Source of the DNA: Enhygromyxa salina
GTDB lineage: Bacteria > Myxococcota_A > Polyangia > Nannocystales > Nannocystaceae
Reading direction: 5' to 3'
Length of the DNA stretch: 64,000 nt
Assembly (NCBI RefSeq): GCF_002994635.1
Contig: NZ_PVNL01000138.1
Location: forward strand, 62,001 to 126,000
The notes beneath the pieces were generated by a model. It did no database searches. It was not told where the DNA came from and saw nothing but the letters and a program-made list of their open reading frames with translations. Shown one piece after another: positions 27,612 through 35,405 of this stretch; the first letter of the stretch is position 1; every line of letters starts with the position of its first letter. The position numbers and the translations under genes were made by a program.

Positions 27612-29321
27612 ATGCGCTCACCGTCGCTCTTACAAATTTCACTGGCCGTCGCGCTGCTCTGTACGCCCACGCTCGCGCGCGGCCAAGAGCCCCAAATTGA
27701 TGACCAGTTTGATGACCCAATCGACCACCAGCTCGACGATCGTGAGGCGCGGGCGGCCGCCGCTCGCGAGGCCGGCCTCGCCGACCTGCGCGGGGAGCCG
27801 GGGGCCGACCCACAGGGCTTCGAGATCTGCGCGATGACCTACCTCGAGGTCTACAACGACGTCCAGGATCACGCCCACGCCGACACCCTGCTGTCGCGCG
27901 CCGCCGACTGCTCGCTCGCCGCGGGCATGGCCGGTCAGGCCATTCAGATCTGGACCACCTTGCTGGACCGCTACCCCGAGAGCGCTCACGCCGAGTCCAC
28001 GCTGCTCGAGCTCGCCGGGACCTACGCTTCGATCGCCGAGTACGAGCACGCAGCGACGCGCCTCGAGCAGTTCGCCAAGCGCTACGCCAAACACGAGCAG
28101 ACCCCGGCGGCGCTCCAGAACGCCTACCTGTTTCGAGTTGGCCTCAGTCAGCGCGACCAAGCCATGCGCGACCTCGCCGACTACGAGCGCCTGTATTCGC
28201 GGAGCAGCGACAAGCAGGCCGCGCCGATCTTCTGGTCCCGGCGTGACCTGCTCGACTCGGTGAAGGCCCAGCGTAAGCACGCGCTCGACTACATCGCCCG
28301 CTACGACCAGGCGGGCGGGCTCGATCGCCTGGTCGTCGCGCACGCCGTCGTCGCCCAGATCGACTGGCGTCAATCCTGCCGGGAACCCCTGCTGCTCGAC
28401 ACCTGCATCAGCATCGAGCGCGAGCCGGCGCGACCGAGCACTCCCGGGATCGCTGCGGCCGACGCCGCCCGGGTCAGGGCTGCGCTGGCGGAGCAAAGCG
28501 GCAAGCCCGACAGGCGAACCCGCTACCGCCGGCCGGCTCGGTGTGGCTCACCCAATCATGGGCTCATCACCGTTCACCGCCGCGACGCCAAGCTCGCCGC
28601 GAGCGCGCAGCAACGGATCGACGAGCTCATGCGCCTGGTCAACGACGCCATCCGGGCGATGCCCGAGCACGACGCCCGACGCCTCGACGGCTTCGGCGAC
28701 GCCTGGGGCATGGCCATGGTCTACCGCGCAGATCAAAAGTACGAGGAGCTGCTCGCCATCACGTTTCCCGATGACCTCGACTTCTACACCGACAGGCAGC
28801 TGCGGGACTCGGGCGTCATGGAGTGGGAGCGCAAGTACAAGGAACAGGTCGATCGCTACCGAGAGTCCATCAAGCGACTCCGCGCGTACCTCACGAGCAA
28901 GCTCGGGCTGCTGCGGGAGCTCGAGAAACGCTACGGTGAGGTCAGGGCCACCAGCAGCCCGTACTGGATGATCACGGCCGCCGGTCGCGTCGGCCTCGCG
29001 TATCAGAGCTTCGGTGATCAGCTACTTCGCGCCGCGCCGCCCCGCAGCCTGCAGGGCGAGGTACAGGTCCAAGCCTACTGCAAGGCCCTCAGCGACCACG
29101 CCCAGCCGATCGTGGACCAAGCGCTGGCCGCCTGGGAGTACTGCGTCGCGCGCTCGACCGAGTCTCAATTCTTTACGCCGACCTCGCGCATGTGCGAGAC
29201 CTTCGCGGCCGAGCTCGACCCGCGGCGCTACCCGGCGACCGTGGAGCTGTTCGGTCAATCTGTCTATGCGGACACGCGCATGACCACAACCGGGCTGCTC
29301 GCGGATCCGGGAGAGAACTAG
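27612..29321 (+). CDS. Secreted TPR/helical repeat protein
   Basis: The product is 569 residues with a signal peptide cleaved after ARGQ or nearby (LAVALLCTPTLARG). The body is helical with TPR-like units (for example AIQIWTTLLDRYPESAHAEST and YEHAATRLEQFAKRYAKHEQTP) at about residues 60-190. The second half has a long region ending in a DPGEN tail. A low-complexity segment at ~290-325 (KPDRRTRYRRPARCGSP) looks less conserved. The gene follows xdhB by 45 bp but is functionally unrelated. It is probably a periplasmic scaffold, and no family name is assigned. Confidence 0.6.
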   Translation: MRSPSLLQISLAVALLCTPTLARGQEPQIDDQFDDPIDHQLDDREARAAAAREAGLADLRGEPGADPQGFEICAMTYLEVYNDVQDHAHADTLLSRAADCSLAAGMAGQAIQIWTTLLDRYPESAHAESTLLELAGTYASIAEYEHAATRLEQFAKRYAKHEQTPAALQNAYLFRVGLSQRDQAMRDLADYERLYSRSSDKQAAPIFWSRRDLLDSVKAQRKHALDYIARYDQAGGLDRLVVAHAVVAQIDWRQSCREPLLLDTCISIEREPARPSTPGIAAADAARVRAALAEQSGKPDRRTRYRRPARCGSPNHGLITVHRRDAKLAASAQQRIDELMRLVNDAIRAMPEHDARRLDGFGDAWGMAMVYRADQKYEELLAITFPDDLDFYTDRQLRDSGVMEWERKYKEQVDRYRESIKRLRAYLTSKLGLLRELEKRYGEVRATSSPYWMITAAGRVGLAYQSFGDQLLRAAPPRSLQGEVQVQAYCKALSDHAQPIVDQALAAWEYCVARSTESQFFTPTSRMCETFAAELDPRRYPATVELFGQSVYADTRMTTTGLLADPGEN

Positions 29322-29322
29322 A

Positions 29323-30183
29323 CTAGAACGGCGCGATCCGTAGACGCCGCCGCGCGAGCGCCTGCGCCAGGCCGTCTTTCAGCGTGCGCATGGCCTTCAG
29401 CCCGTTGAGCTCGAGCCCGAGATCCACGATCGTGCGGGCGGTCGCCGGGGCCACACCAACCAGGCTCAGCTCCGCGCCGAGCAGGCCGACCGCGCGTGCC
29501 AGGCGGAGGATCAATTGCGCGGCCTCGTTGTCGACCACTGGCACCCCGGAGATGTCCAGAATCACGGATCGCGCCTTGGTCTGCGCGACCTCATGCAGCA
29601 GTCTCTCGGTCAGCAGCTCGGCGCGTACGCTGTCGAACACGCCGACCAGCGGCACGACCAGGATCCCCTCGACGACCGGGACCACCGGAGTGGACACCTG
29701 GCGAATCTGCTCGAGCAGGTTGGTCTTCTCGGCCATGGCGAGCTGCAATTCGACGAGCTGCGACTCGAGGTGCTGAACCTCGCGCTTGGCTGACTGGTGC
29801 TCGAGCTGCTCGTCACGATGGACGACGAACTGCATCGCGCACACCATCACGAAGTCGAAGAACCATGCGTCGAGCTGCTGTCGCACGTCGGCGCCCGCGG
29901 CCGCTTCGAGCACCGCCGTCCGCAGCGAGGTCACGTAAAAACGCAGATCCGAGAAGCTCAGGCCCCTCGCTGTGAGGTCCTCGACGAGCTTCTGGACGGC
30001 CTCGCGCTGGGCCTCGTGCTTGCCCGTCTGAAGGTCCTCGCGCAGCGCGTCGAGGCAGCTCTTCACGTGGTCGCGGCTGGCCTGCGCGCCAATGAGCTTG
30101 AACACGCTGCTCGCCCTCGCAGACAGACGCTGGCCCAGAGCCTCCGTCATGTGCGCGCGCGAGCTATCGAGCCACTCCGACAT
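29323..30183 (-). CDS. STAS-domain signalling protein (RsbR-like)
   Basis: The product is 286 residues from the ATG at 30183, preceded by AAGAGG-like bases; an ATG at 30201 in the same frame is an alternative. The N-terminal half is helical, with a coiled coil at ~130-165 (RDEQLEHQSAKREVQHLESQ). The C-terminal STAS domain (~170-275) has VSTPVVPVVEGILVVPLVG and VILDISGVPVVDNEAAQLI, where the usual phospho-acceptor of D-I-S/T-G is the Ser in DISGV. RsbR-like proteins form stressosomes. It forms a pair with the V4R-like gene 11 bp upstream. Confidence 0.85.
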   Translation of the reverse strand: MSEWLDSSRAHMTEALGQRLSARASSVFKLIGAQASRDHVKSCLDALREDLQTGKHEAQREAVQKLVEDLTARGLSFSDLRFYVTSLRTAVLEAAAGADVRQQLDAWFFDFVMVCAMQFVVHRDEQLEHQSAKREVQHLESQLVELQLAMAEKTNLLEQIRQVSTPVVPVVEGILVVPLVGVFDSVRAELLTERLLHEVAQTKARSVILDISGVPVVDNEAAQLILRLARAVGLLGAELSLVGVAPATARTIVDLGLELNGLKAMRTLKDGLAQALARRRLRIAPF

Positions 30184-30194
30184 ATGGCCTCTTA

Positions 30195-30704
30195 CTACCA
30201 TGAAACATGGTACGTGCAGGTTGGTGCGCCCTGATCCTGGCATTCGCCGGGGGCGTGCTCGATCAGCGCCTTCGCGCCATACCGGGCGCAGCTGCCCGCG
30301 ATGATTCCGATGTTGAGCGCGCATGGACCCCGCTGCGTACGCACGACCGTGGCGCTGTGCTCGTCCTCGATCGTGCAGAAGATGTCGCCGACCGGGCCCC
30401 GCGCGTTGAGCCTGAACGCCGGCCCCAGGCTCATCAGCACGGTCTGTACGCTGTCGATGCCCGGGGGGAACACGGCCGCCTCGATCATCTGGCGCCCGAC
30501 CGCGGCGACCGCGGCAGGTCCGACCTCTGCGGCGATACGCTCATAGATCCCGATTGACCAATCATAGTCGTACCAGCGATCGGGCTCGATTCGGTCGATC
30601 CCCGCGTCGGCGAGGATCTTTTGCACGATGTGGTCCGACTCACCGAACGCGAGCACGAACGAATTGAGGGCCGCGCCGTAGTACTCGGGTTTCTCCGCGT
30701 TCAT
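30195..30704 (-). CDS. V4R-like sensory domain protein
   Basis: The product is 169 residues. The C-terminal CQDQGAPTCTYHVSW end (C...C.Y.V.W) and preceding SCARYGAKALIEHAP are like the V4R/4-vinyl-reductase sensory domain and myxobacterial TIGR02265-type proteins. Short regulatory proteins of this sort bind small molecules or metals. It is the first gene of a two-gene unit with the STAS protein (11-bp gap), so it probably senses a ligand for that stressosome-like protein. Family placement is tentative. Confidence 0.6.
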   Translation of the reverse strand: MNAEKPEYYGAALNSFVLAFGESDHIVQKILADAGIDRIEPDRWYDYDWSIGIYERIAAEVGPAAVAAVGRQMIEAAVFPPGIDSVQTVLMSLGPAFRLNARGPVGDIFCTIEDEHSATVVRTQRGPCALNIGIIAGSCARYGAKALIEHAPGECQDQGAPTCTYHVSW

Positions 30705-30804
30705 CGGGATCTCGACTTCCGCGCACGGCGGATTGCTCGCAGTCTACCGCGCACTGCCGGTACTTGTCTACAGGCAGCCGCCGTGGGTGCGCGGCTGTGC
30801 GCGA

Positions 30805-32175
30805 TCAGATTGTGTGTAGAAACGCCAGCAATTGAGCACGCTCGTTCGGCTGCAGATCCAACGCGTATCGGTGCCCAGGCTCAGACCGAGCAGGATCGAA
30901 CATCTGCTCCAATGTCGCAAACGCGCCATGATGCAGATATGGCGCGTTTCCCCCGACCCCGCGCAAGCTCGGCACTCGCCAGTACCCCGTCCCCCGCAAC
31001 GGGCTGTCACCCGCCGATCGATCGGTGCCCATCTCGTCGAGGCTGACCCGCAGCTCCGATGTGTACAGGGGCGGCGTGTGGCAAGTGTCACAGCCCTCGG
31101 CCATGAACACCTGCCGACCAAGCTCGCTCTGTGCGCTGGGCTGCGCGACCGGGGGCGGCGGGGGTAGTGAACGCAGGTACTCGGCGAGCGCCCACATCAA
31201 CACCCGCGGCGGCCGAGCGCTGGCCCGGCCGTGTGTCATGAACACGGTCTCCACGCGGATCGCCAGGCTCGCAACCCCGCGGTGATACCAATTGGCCGTG
31301 TGGTGCAGATACGGCATATCCACGATTCCACCGAAGTCGGGGAACGCGTAGGGGTTGAACACGTCGTCGTGTTGCACGTCGCTGCGCCCGGGCCCGAGCT
31401 TGTGTAGATCCTCCGCGCGAGTGGCGTCGACGAGCTGGGCCTCATGTGCGCCCCCGTGCTCGAGCCGGAGGCGCGCCAGGTCGAACTCGCGGTTGGCACG
31501 AATCCCGCTCACGACCCCGTCGGCGCCCCGTGACGCGTGACAGCTGGCGCAGGTCGTGACGATTCGCGTGTGGCCCTCGTGCTCGGCCAGACGCACCCCC
31601 ACATAGGCGCCCTCGTGCTCGAGCACGCCCTCGAGCACACCATAGTCACGCAGGTCGACGCCGTCTCGCAGCGCCCGCCCGAGCACGGGCGCGACGCCCA
31701 TCGGGTACTCGAAGAACACCCGCTCGCCGAGCGCGATCCAGGCTTCACGAGTCTCGGGCAGGCCCGTCGGCGCCTGCTCCGTGCCAAAGCCCGCCCCGAG
31801 CGTCGCGCCAAACTCGACTCGGGGCAGGCGCTTGGTCTCGGCGATCTGGGCGGCCTGCTCACGCGTGAGCGGCAGCGTGGACCAATCGGTGATCGGCGCC
31901 CGGTCCCAGCCGCGCGCGTGATCCAGGGAGTAGTGACGCAGCCGCACGCGCGCGTAGATCGGCTCGGGGTCGACGAGGTCCCGCTCGAGGATCCCTCGCC
32001 GGTACGCGGCGCTGGTGATGTACGCGTGGGGATCGTCGTCGAGCGCGATCGCTGGCGGCGCGCTCGCGGTCGAGCTGGGATCGGGCGTCGGCCGCTCGGA
32101 GCACGCGGTCGCACACAGCGACGCCAAAGTCCCGAGGCAAGCGAGCGCGCGACCGGTCTCGAGAGCGACGTGCAT
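30805..32175 (-). CDS. Di-haem c-type cytochrome lipoprotein, peroxidase/MauG-like
   Basis: The product is 456 residues. The start at 32175 gives a signal with lipobox CATAC (Cys25). Two CxxCH haem sites are seen: TTCASCH at 209-213 and EGCDTCH at 362-366. Between them are conserved wording and spacing (KLGPGRSDVQHDDVFNPYAFPDFG and HHTANWYHRG) and near the end GVGGNAPYLHHGAFATLEQMF, all typical of the CcpA/MauG-type cytochrome-c peroxidase family. The second haem's distal-ligand position needs structural comparison. It sits in the periplasm or outer membrane. The methyltransferase gene upstream ends 5 bp before this start, so the two may share a transcript. Confidence 0.85.
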   Translation of the reverse strand: MHVALETGRALACLGTLASLCATACSERPTPDPSSTASAPPAIALDDDPHAYITSAAYRRGILERDLVDPEPIYARVRLRHYSLDHARGWDRAPITDWSTLPLTREQAAQIAETKRLPRVEFGATLGAGFGTEQAPTGLPETREAWIALGERVFFEYPMGVAPVLGRALRDGVDLRDYGVLEGVLEHEGAYVGVRLAEHEGHTRIVTTCASCHASRGADGVVSGIRANREFDLARLRLEHGGAHEAQLVDATRAEDLHKLGPGRSDVQHDDVFNPYAFPDFGGIVDMPYLHHTANWYHRGVASLAIRVETVFMTHGRASARPPRVLMWALAEYLRSLPPPPPVAQPSAQSELGRQVFMAEGCDTCHTPPLYTSELRVSLDEMGTDRSAGDSPLRGTGYWRVPSLRGVGGNAPYLHHGAFATLEQMFDPARSEPGHRYALDLQPNERAQLLAFLHTI

Positions 32176-32180
32176 GAACG

Positions 32181-33098
32181 TCAAGCTTGGTCGGCGCGGC
32201 CGTCGACGCCGGCCAGCCAGATCGTGGTGGGTGAGCGCAGGCGCAGCAGCCGGGGCTCGAGCTGGGCGAGCAGCTTGGGCGAGAGCTCGACGCCCGAGTC
32301 GAAGCCCGCCAGCGCGAACACCCGATCGACGTGGTCGAGGTTGCGAAACGGCTTGGCCACCGCCTGGCCCCGGGTCGCCAGCTTGATCGCCTGACGCATG
32401 ACCTTGGCCGCGGTCCCGACCTTGCGCTCGCGATCACCCCGCTGAAGGTCCGTGAGGTAGTGCCCGAGCACGCCTGCCTTGCGAAACCCCGACGCGATGT
32501 TGTGCAGCAGCGCCTCGCGGTCGGACTGCGCGAAGTAGTCGATCATCCCTTCGCTGATCACGACCGGACGCTCCGCGCCCGCGACCAGCTCCGCCAGCTC
32601 GTCTGCGAAGCCGGGCGCGAGGATGTTGGTGCTGCGCAGCTCGAGCGCGTCGTCTCGCAGCGCCAGGCGGACCCGCCCGGGCGCCGTGTCGAACATGCCG
32701 CGCTTGGCCGCGCTCATGTGCGGCAGATCGATCTCCGTGTAGCGAACGCCGTGATCGAGCGCCCACGTCACCCCGCGATGCGAGAGCCCCGCGCCGAGCT
32801 CGATGATCCGATCGGGGGCCATCGCGTCGAGCTGGGTGTCGAGCATGCGGTGGCGAAACTCGAGGTAGTCGAGCAGCGAGGGGAGCTTGAACGCCCGGAT
32901 CGCCGGCTCGGTCGCGCCGCGAAAGATCCAGTACATCGCCGCGCCCTCGCGAGTCGTGAACAGGTGGCTGTAGGGCAGACCGAGCTGATACCAGGCGTAG
33001 GCGGTGACGTGGGCGGTCGGACCGATCTTGCCATAGTCCTGGTCGCCGACCTGGTCGCCGACTTGGTCAGAGCTTCGCGCGGTGCTGCTCGCCGACAT
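32181..33098 (-). CDS. SAM-dependent methyltransferase, leucine carboxyl methyltransferase family
   Basis: The product is 305 residues. It has the LCM/PPM1-type fold: YLEFRHRMLDTQLD, DRIIELGAGLSHRGVTWAL (SAM-binding GAG), YTEIDLPH, LEL, and RPVVISEGMIDYF. The N-terminus has a short repeat GDQVGDQD. It methylates a carboxyl or another group on an unknown substrate; close bacterial homologues are usually small-molecule O-methyltransferases. It is adjacent to the cytochrome gene. The divergent or parallel aldo/keto reductase is next, with a 43-bp gap. Confidence 0.85.
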   Translation of the reverse strand: MSASSTARSSDQVGDQVGDQDYGKIGPTAHVTAYAWYQLGLPYSHLFTTREGAAMYWIFRGATEPAIRAFKLPSLLDYLEFRHRMLDTQLDAMAPDRIIELGAGLSHRGVTWALDHGVRYTEIDLPHMSAAKRGMFDTAPGRVRLALRDDALELRSTNILAPGFADELAELVAGAERPVVISEGMIDYFAQSDREALLHNIASGFRKAGVLGHYLTDLQRGDRERKVGTAAKVMRQAIKLATRGQAVAKPFRNLDHVDRVFALAGFDSGVELSPKLLAQLEPRLLRLRSPTTIWLAGVDGRADQA

Positions 33099-33141
33099 TG
33101 GCAGGAGTATAGCCAGCCACGGTCCGCTCGCGCGAGCGCGG

Positions 33142-34092
33142 TCAGGACCAGATGCCAGCCGCCGTATACGGCCCGCCCACGCTGGCCCAGTACTCGCCGT
33201 CGACGTAGCGACGACCGCGATCGAGCTTGGCGATCACCTGGATGTCATCGTCGGACAGCGCGACCTGGACCGCGGCGAGGTTCTCGGCGAGACGCGCGGG
33301 GTTGACCGACTTTGGGATCACGCTGGTCCCACGGGCGAGCCCCCACGCGAGCAGCACCTGCGCTGGCGTGGCGCCGACCCTGGCGGCGATCTCGGCGATC
33401 CCGGGGTCACGAAGCAAGATTGGCTCGTCGTCTTGCTTGAGCGCCGCCGGACGATCGAGCGAGCCCAGCGGCGAGTACCCCGTGACGTGCACGCCGTTGG
33501 CGGCGCAGAACTCGACGAGCCCGTCCTGCTGCAGGTACGGATGCAGCTCGACCTGGTTGATCGCCGGCTTGCGCTCGCACTCATCGAGCAGCCCCGCGAG
33601 CTTGGAGACGCTGAAGTTCGAGACCCCGATGTGACGACACTTCCCCGCGTCGACGCAGCGCTCGAGGCCGGTCCACGTCGCCGCGATCGGGAGCTCCTCG
33701 AGCCTGATCAGATCGCTGGGCTGCCGCGGGTACAGCAGACCGTGGGCGATGCACACAGGCCAGTGGATCAGGTAGGCGTCGAGATAGTCGAGGCGCAGAT
33801 CCGCGAGGGTCTTGTCCAGCGCGGGCATGACGTGCTCCGGCGCGTGGCTGTCGTTCCACAGCTTCGAGGTGATCCAGAGCTGATCGCGCGTCACGATCCC
33901 GGCCGCGAAGCAGTCCGCGAGCGCCTGCCCGATCTCCGCCTCGTTGGCGTAGATCGCCGCGCAGTCGATGTGACGGTAGCCCAGGCTGATCGCGGCCTTC
34001 ACCGCGGCGCCGACCTCTCCGGGCGCCGACTTCCAGGTGCCCAGGCCGAGGGTCGGCATCGCGTCGCCGTTTTGGAGCTCGAGGTGATCCAT
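33142..34092 (-). CDS. Aldo/keto reductase
   Basis: The product is 316 residues. It has the AKR catalytic tetrad: Asp43, Tyr48 (DCAAIYANEAEIG), Lys77 (ITSKLW) and His110 (LIHWPV). NADPH binding is suggested by IPKSVNPARLAENL near residue 260. Full length for the family. It reduces an aldehyde or ketone in the cytoplasm. It is transcribed away from the ArsI-like gene. Confidence 0.93.
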   Translation of the reverse strand: MDHLELQNGDAMPTLGLGTWKSAPGEVGAAVKAAISLGYRHIDCAAIYANEAEIGQALADCFAAGIVTRDQLWITSKLWNDSHAPEHVMPALDKTLADLRLDYLDAYLIHWPVCIAHGLLYPRQPSDLIRLEELPIAATWTGLERCVDAGKCRHIGVSNFSVSKLAGLLDECERKPAINQVELHPYLQQDGLVEFCAANGVHVTGYSPLGSLDRPAALKQDDEPILLRDPGIAEIAARVGATPAQVLLAWGLARGTSVIPKSVNPARLAENLAAVQVALSDDDIQVIAKLDRGRRYVDGEYWASVGGPYTAAGIWS

Positions 34093-34217
34093 CGCGGCGA
34101 GTGTACCTTGTCGCCGAAAAGGGGCTTCGCCGCCGACCAGCGGTCCAGTACGCTGGGGCCGACCGCGCCGCCAAGTTTTTTTTGCGTCCGTCCGGACGCG
34201 ACTGCGTCAGCCAGACC

Positions 34218-34730
34218 ATGGAACACCGAACCACCGCCGTCCACTTCCCCACCCAGATGCGCGCACACATCGCGCTGGCCTGCAGTGACATCGCGCAATC
34301 CCGGGCGTTCTACGAGCAGCTGCTCGAGCTCGAGCCCACCAAGGTCCGCGACGGATACGTGAAATTCGAGGTCCTCGAGCCGCCGCTGAACCTGACCCTC
34401 AACTACAGCCCCGATCCACCTCGACAGACCACCCCCGCGCACTTCGGGATCCAGGTCAAGTCGACCGCGCAGGTGCTCGAGCGGCGCCAAGCGATGGCGC
34501 GCGCAAACTTCGACGGTCGCACTGAAGAGGGCGTCGGCTGCTGCTTCGCCGTGCAAGACAAGGTGTGGTTCGCCGATCCCGACGGCAACCAATGGGAGGT
34601 CTTCGTGGTCACCCAGGCCGACATCGCCGAGCACAGTCAGCCCGCGCTCAATGCTCCGCCGACCGCCGAGCAGGCCGAGCCCGAGCCCGAGCCCGAGCCC
34701 AGCTGCTGCGCGCCAACCTGTTGTGAGTGA
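34218..34730 (+). CDS. ArsI/CadI-like glyoxalase-fold dioxygenase
   Basis: The product is 170 residues from the ATG at 34218 (ATG at 34257 is an alternative). It belongs to the vicinal-oxygen-chelate fold with metal-binding His17 (AHIALAC), His75 (AHFGIQV) and Glu127 (WEVF). GVGCCFAVQDKVWFADPDGN carries the vicinal Cys108-Cys109 of the ArsI C-As lyase/CadI family. The C-terminus has an added CC...CC tail (SCCAPTCC). The first part after an AEQAEPEPEPEP linker is that Cys tail. It probably breaks C-As bonds in methylarsenicals or senses thiols/metals. Its stop overlaps the next gene's GTG (GTGA). Confidence 0.75.
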   Translation: MEHRTTAVHFPTQMRAHIALACSDIAQSRAFYEQLLELEPTKVRDGYVKFEVLEPPLNLTLNYSPDPPRQTTPAHFGIQVKSTAQVLERRQAMARANFDGRTEEGVGCCFAVQDKVWFADPDGNQWEVFVVTQADIAEHSQPALNAPPTAEQAEPEPEPEPSCCAPTCCE

Positions 34731-35341
34731 ACGAGTCGATGACGCCGGGAGAGCCCACCACCCAAGATCCCAGCGCGCAGTGGCGGCGCCTGGACCAGGT
34801 CGTGCATCGCTTTTTGCGCCCTCGGATCGCCGACGAGCAGCTGCGCGCGGACCTGGTCCAGGACGTCTTGCTGCGAATGCACGAGCGCCGCGAGCAGCTG
34901 CGCACAGAGGATCGTCTGGATGCGTGGGCCTACCGGATCGCTCGCAACGTGCTCGTCGATCACTACCGGCGCGCGCGTCCGTCCGAGCCGCTGCCGGAGC
35001 TCGCGGAGTCGCCCCCAGAAGCCAACAGTGACGCGCCACAGGTGCTCGGCTCCTGGCTGCGATCGCAGATCGACAAGCTGCCGGCTCAGTACCGCGAGGC
35101 CCTCGAGCTGACCGAGCTGCGCGGGCTGTCGCAGCGCGAGGCCGCCGTCGCGCTGGGCCTCCCCTACTCCACGCTCAAGTCACGGGTCCAGCGCGGTCGC
35201 GAGCGACTCCACGCCGATCTGCTCGCCTGCTGTGCCGTCGAGCTCGACGCCCGCGGCCGCGTGACGGACTTTACCCCGCGCGCGGCTTCACCGTGCGGGT
35301 GCACGCCAGCGACATGCGGCCCTGGCGAATCCAAGCAGTGA
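34727..35341 (+). CDS. ECF sigma factor, SigZ-like
   Basis: The product is 204 residues from the GTG at 34727; an ATG at 34739 is an alternative start. Region 2 (LVQDVLLRMHERRE and AWAYRIARNVLVDHYRR) and region 4 (LPAQYREALELTELRGLSQREAAVALGLPYSTLKSRVQRGRERL) are both clear. The tail CCAVELDARGRVTDF is the SigZ-type Cys-containing extension, a plausible metal- or thiol-sensing site. The 4-bp overlap with the ArsI-like gene suggests that both answer the same stress, probably arsenicals or cadmium, by inference. Confidence 0.85.
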   Translation: MNESMTPGEPTTQDPSAQWRRLDQVVHRFLRPRIADEQLRADLVQDVLLRMHERREQLRTEDRLDAWAYRIARNVLVDHYRRARPSEPLPELAESPPEANSDAPQVLGSWLRSQIDKLPAQYREALELTELRGLSQREAAVALGLPYSTLKSRVQRGRERLHADLLACCAVELDARGRVTDFTPRAASPCGCTPATCGPGESKQ

Positions 35342-35405
35342 CCGATTCGAAGCCCCGCACACCCACGCATTGACGTGAGATGGTCCAGCTTGCTACGACC
35401 ATGGC

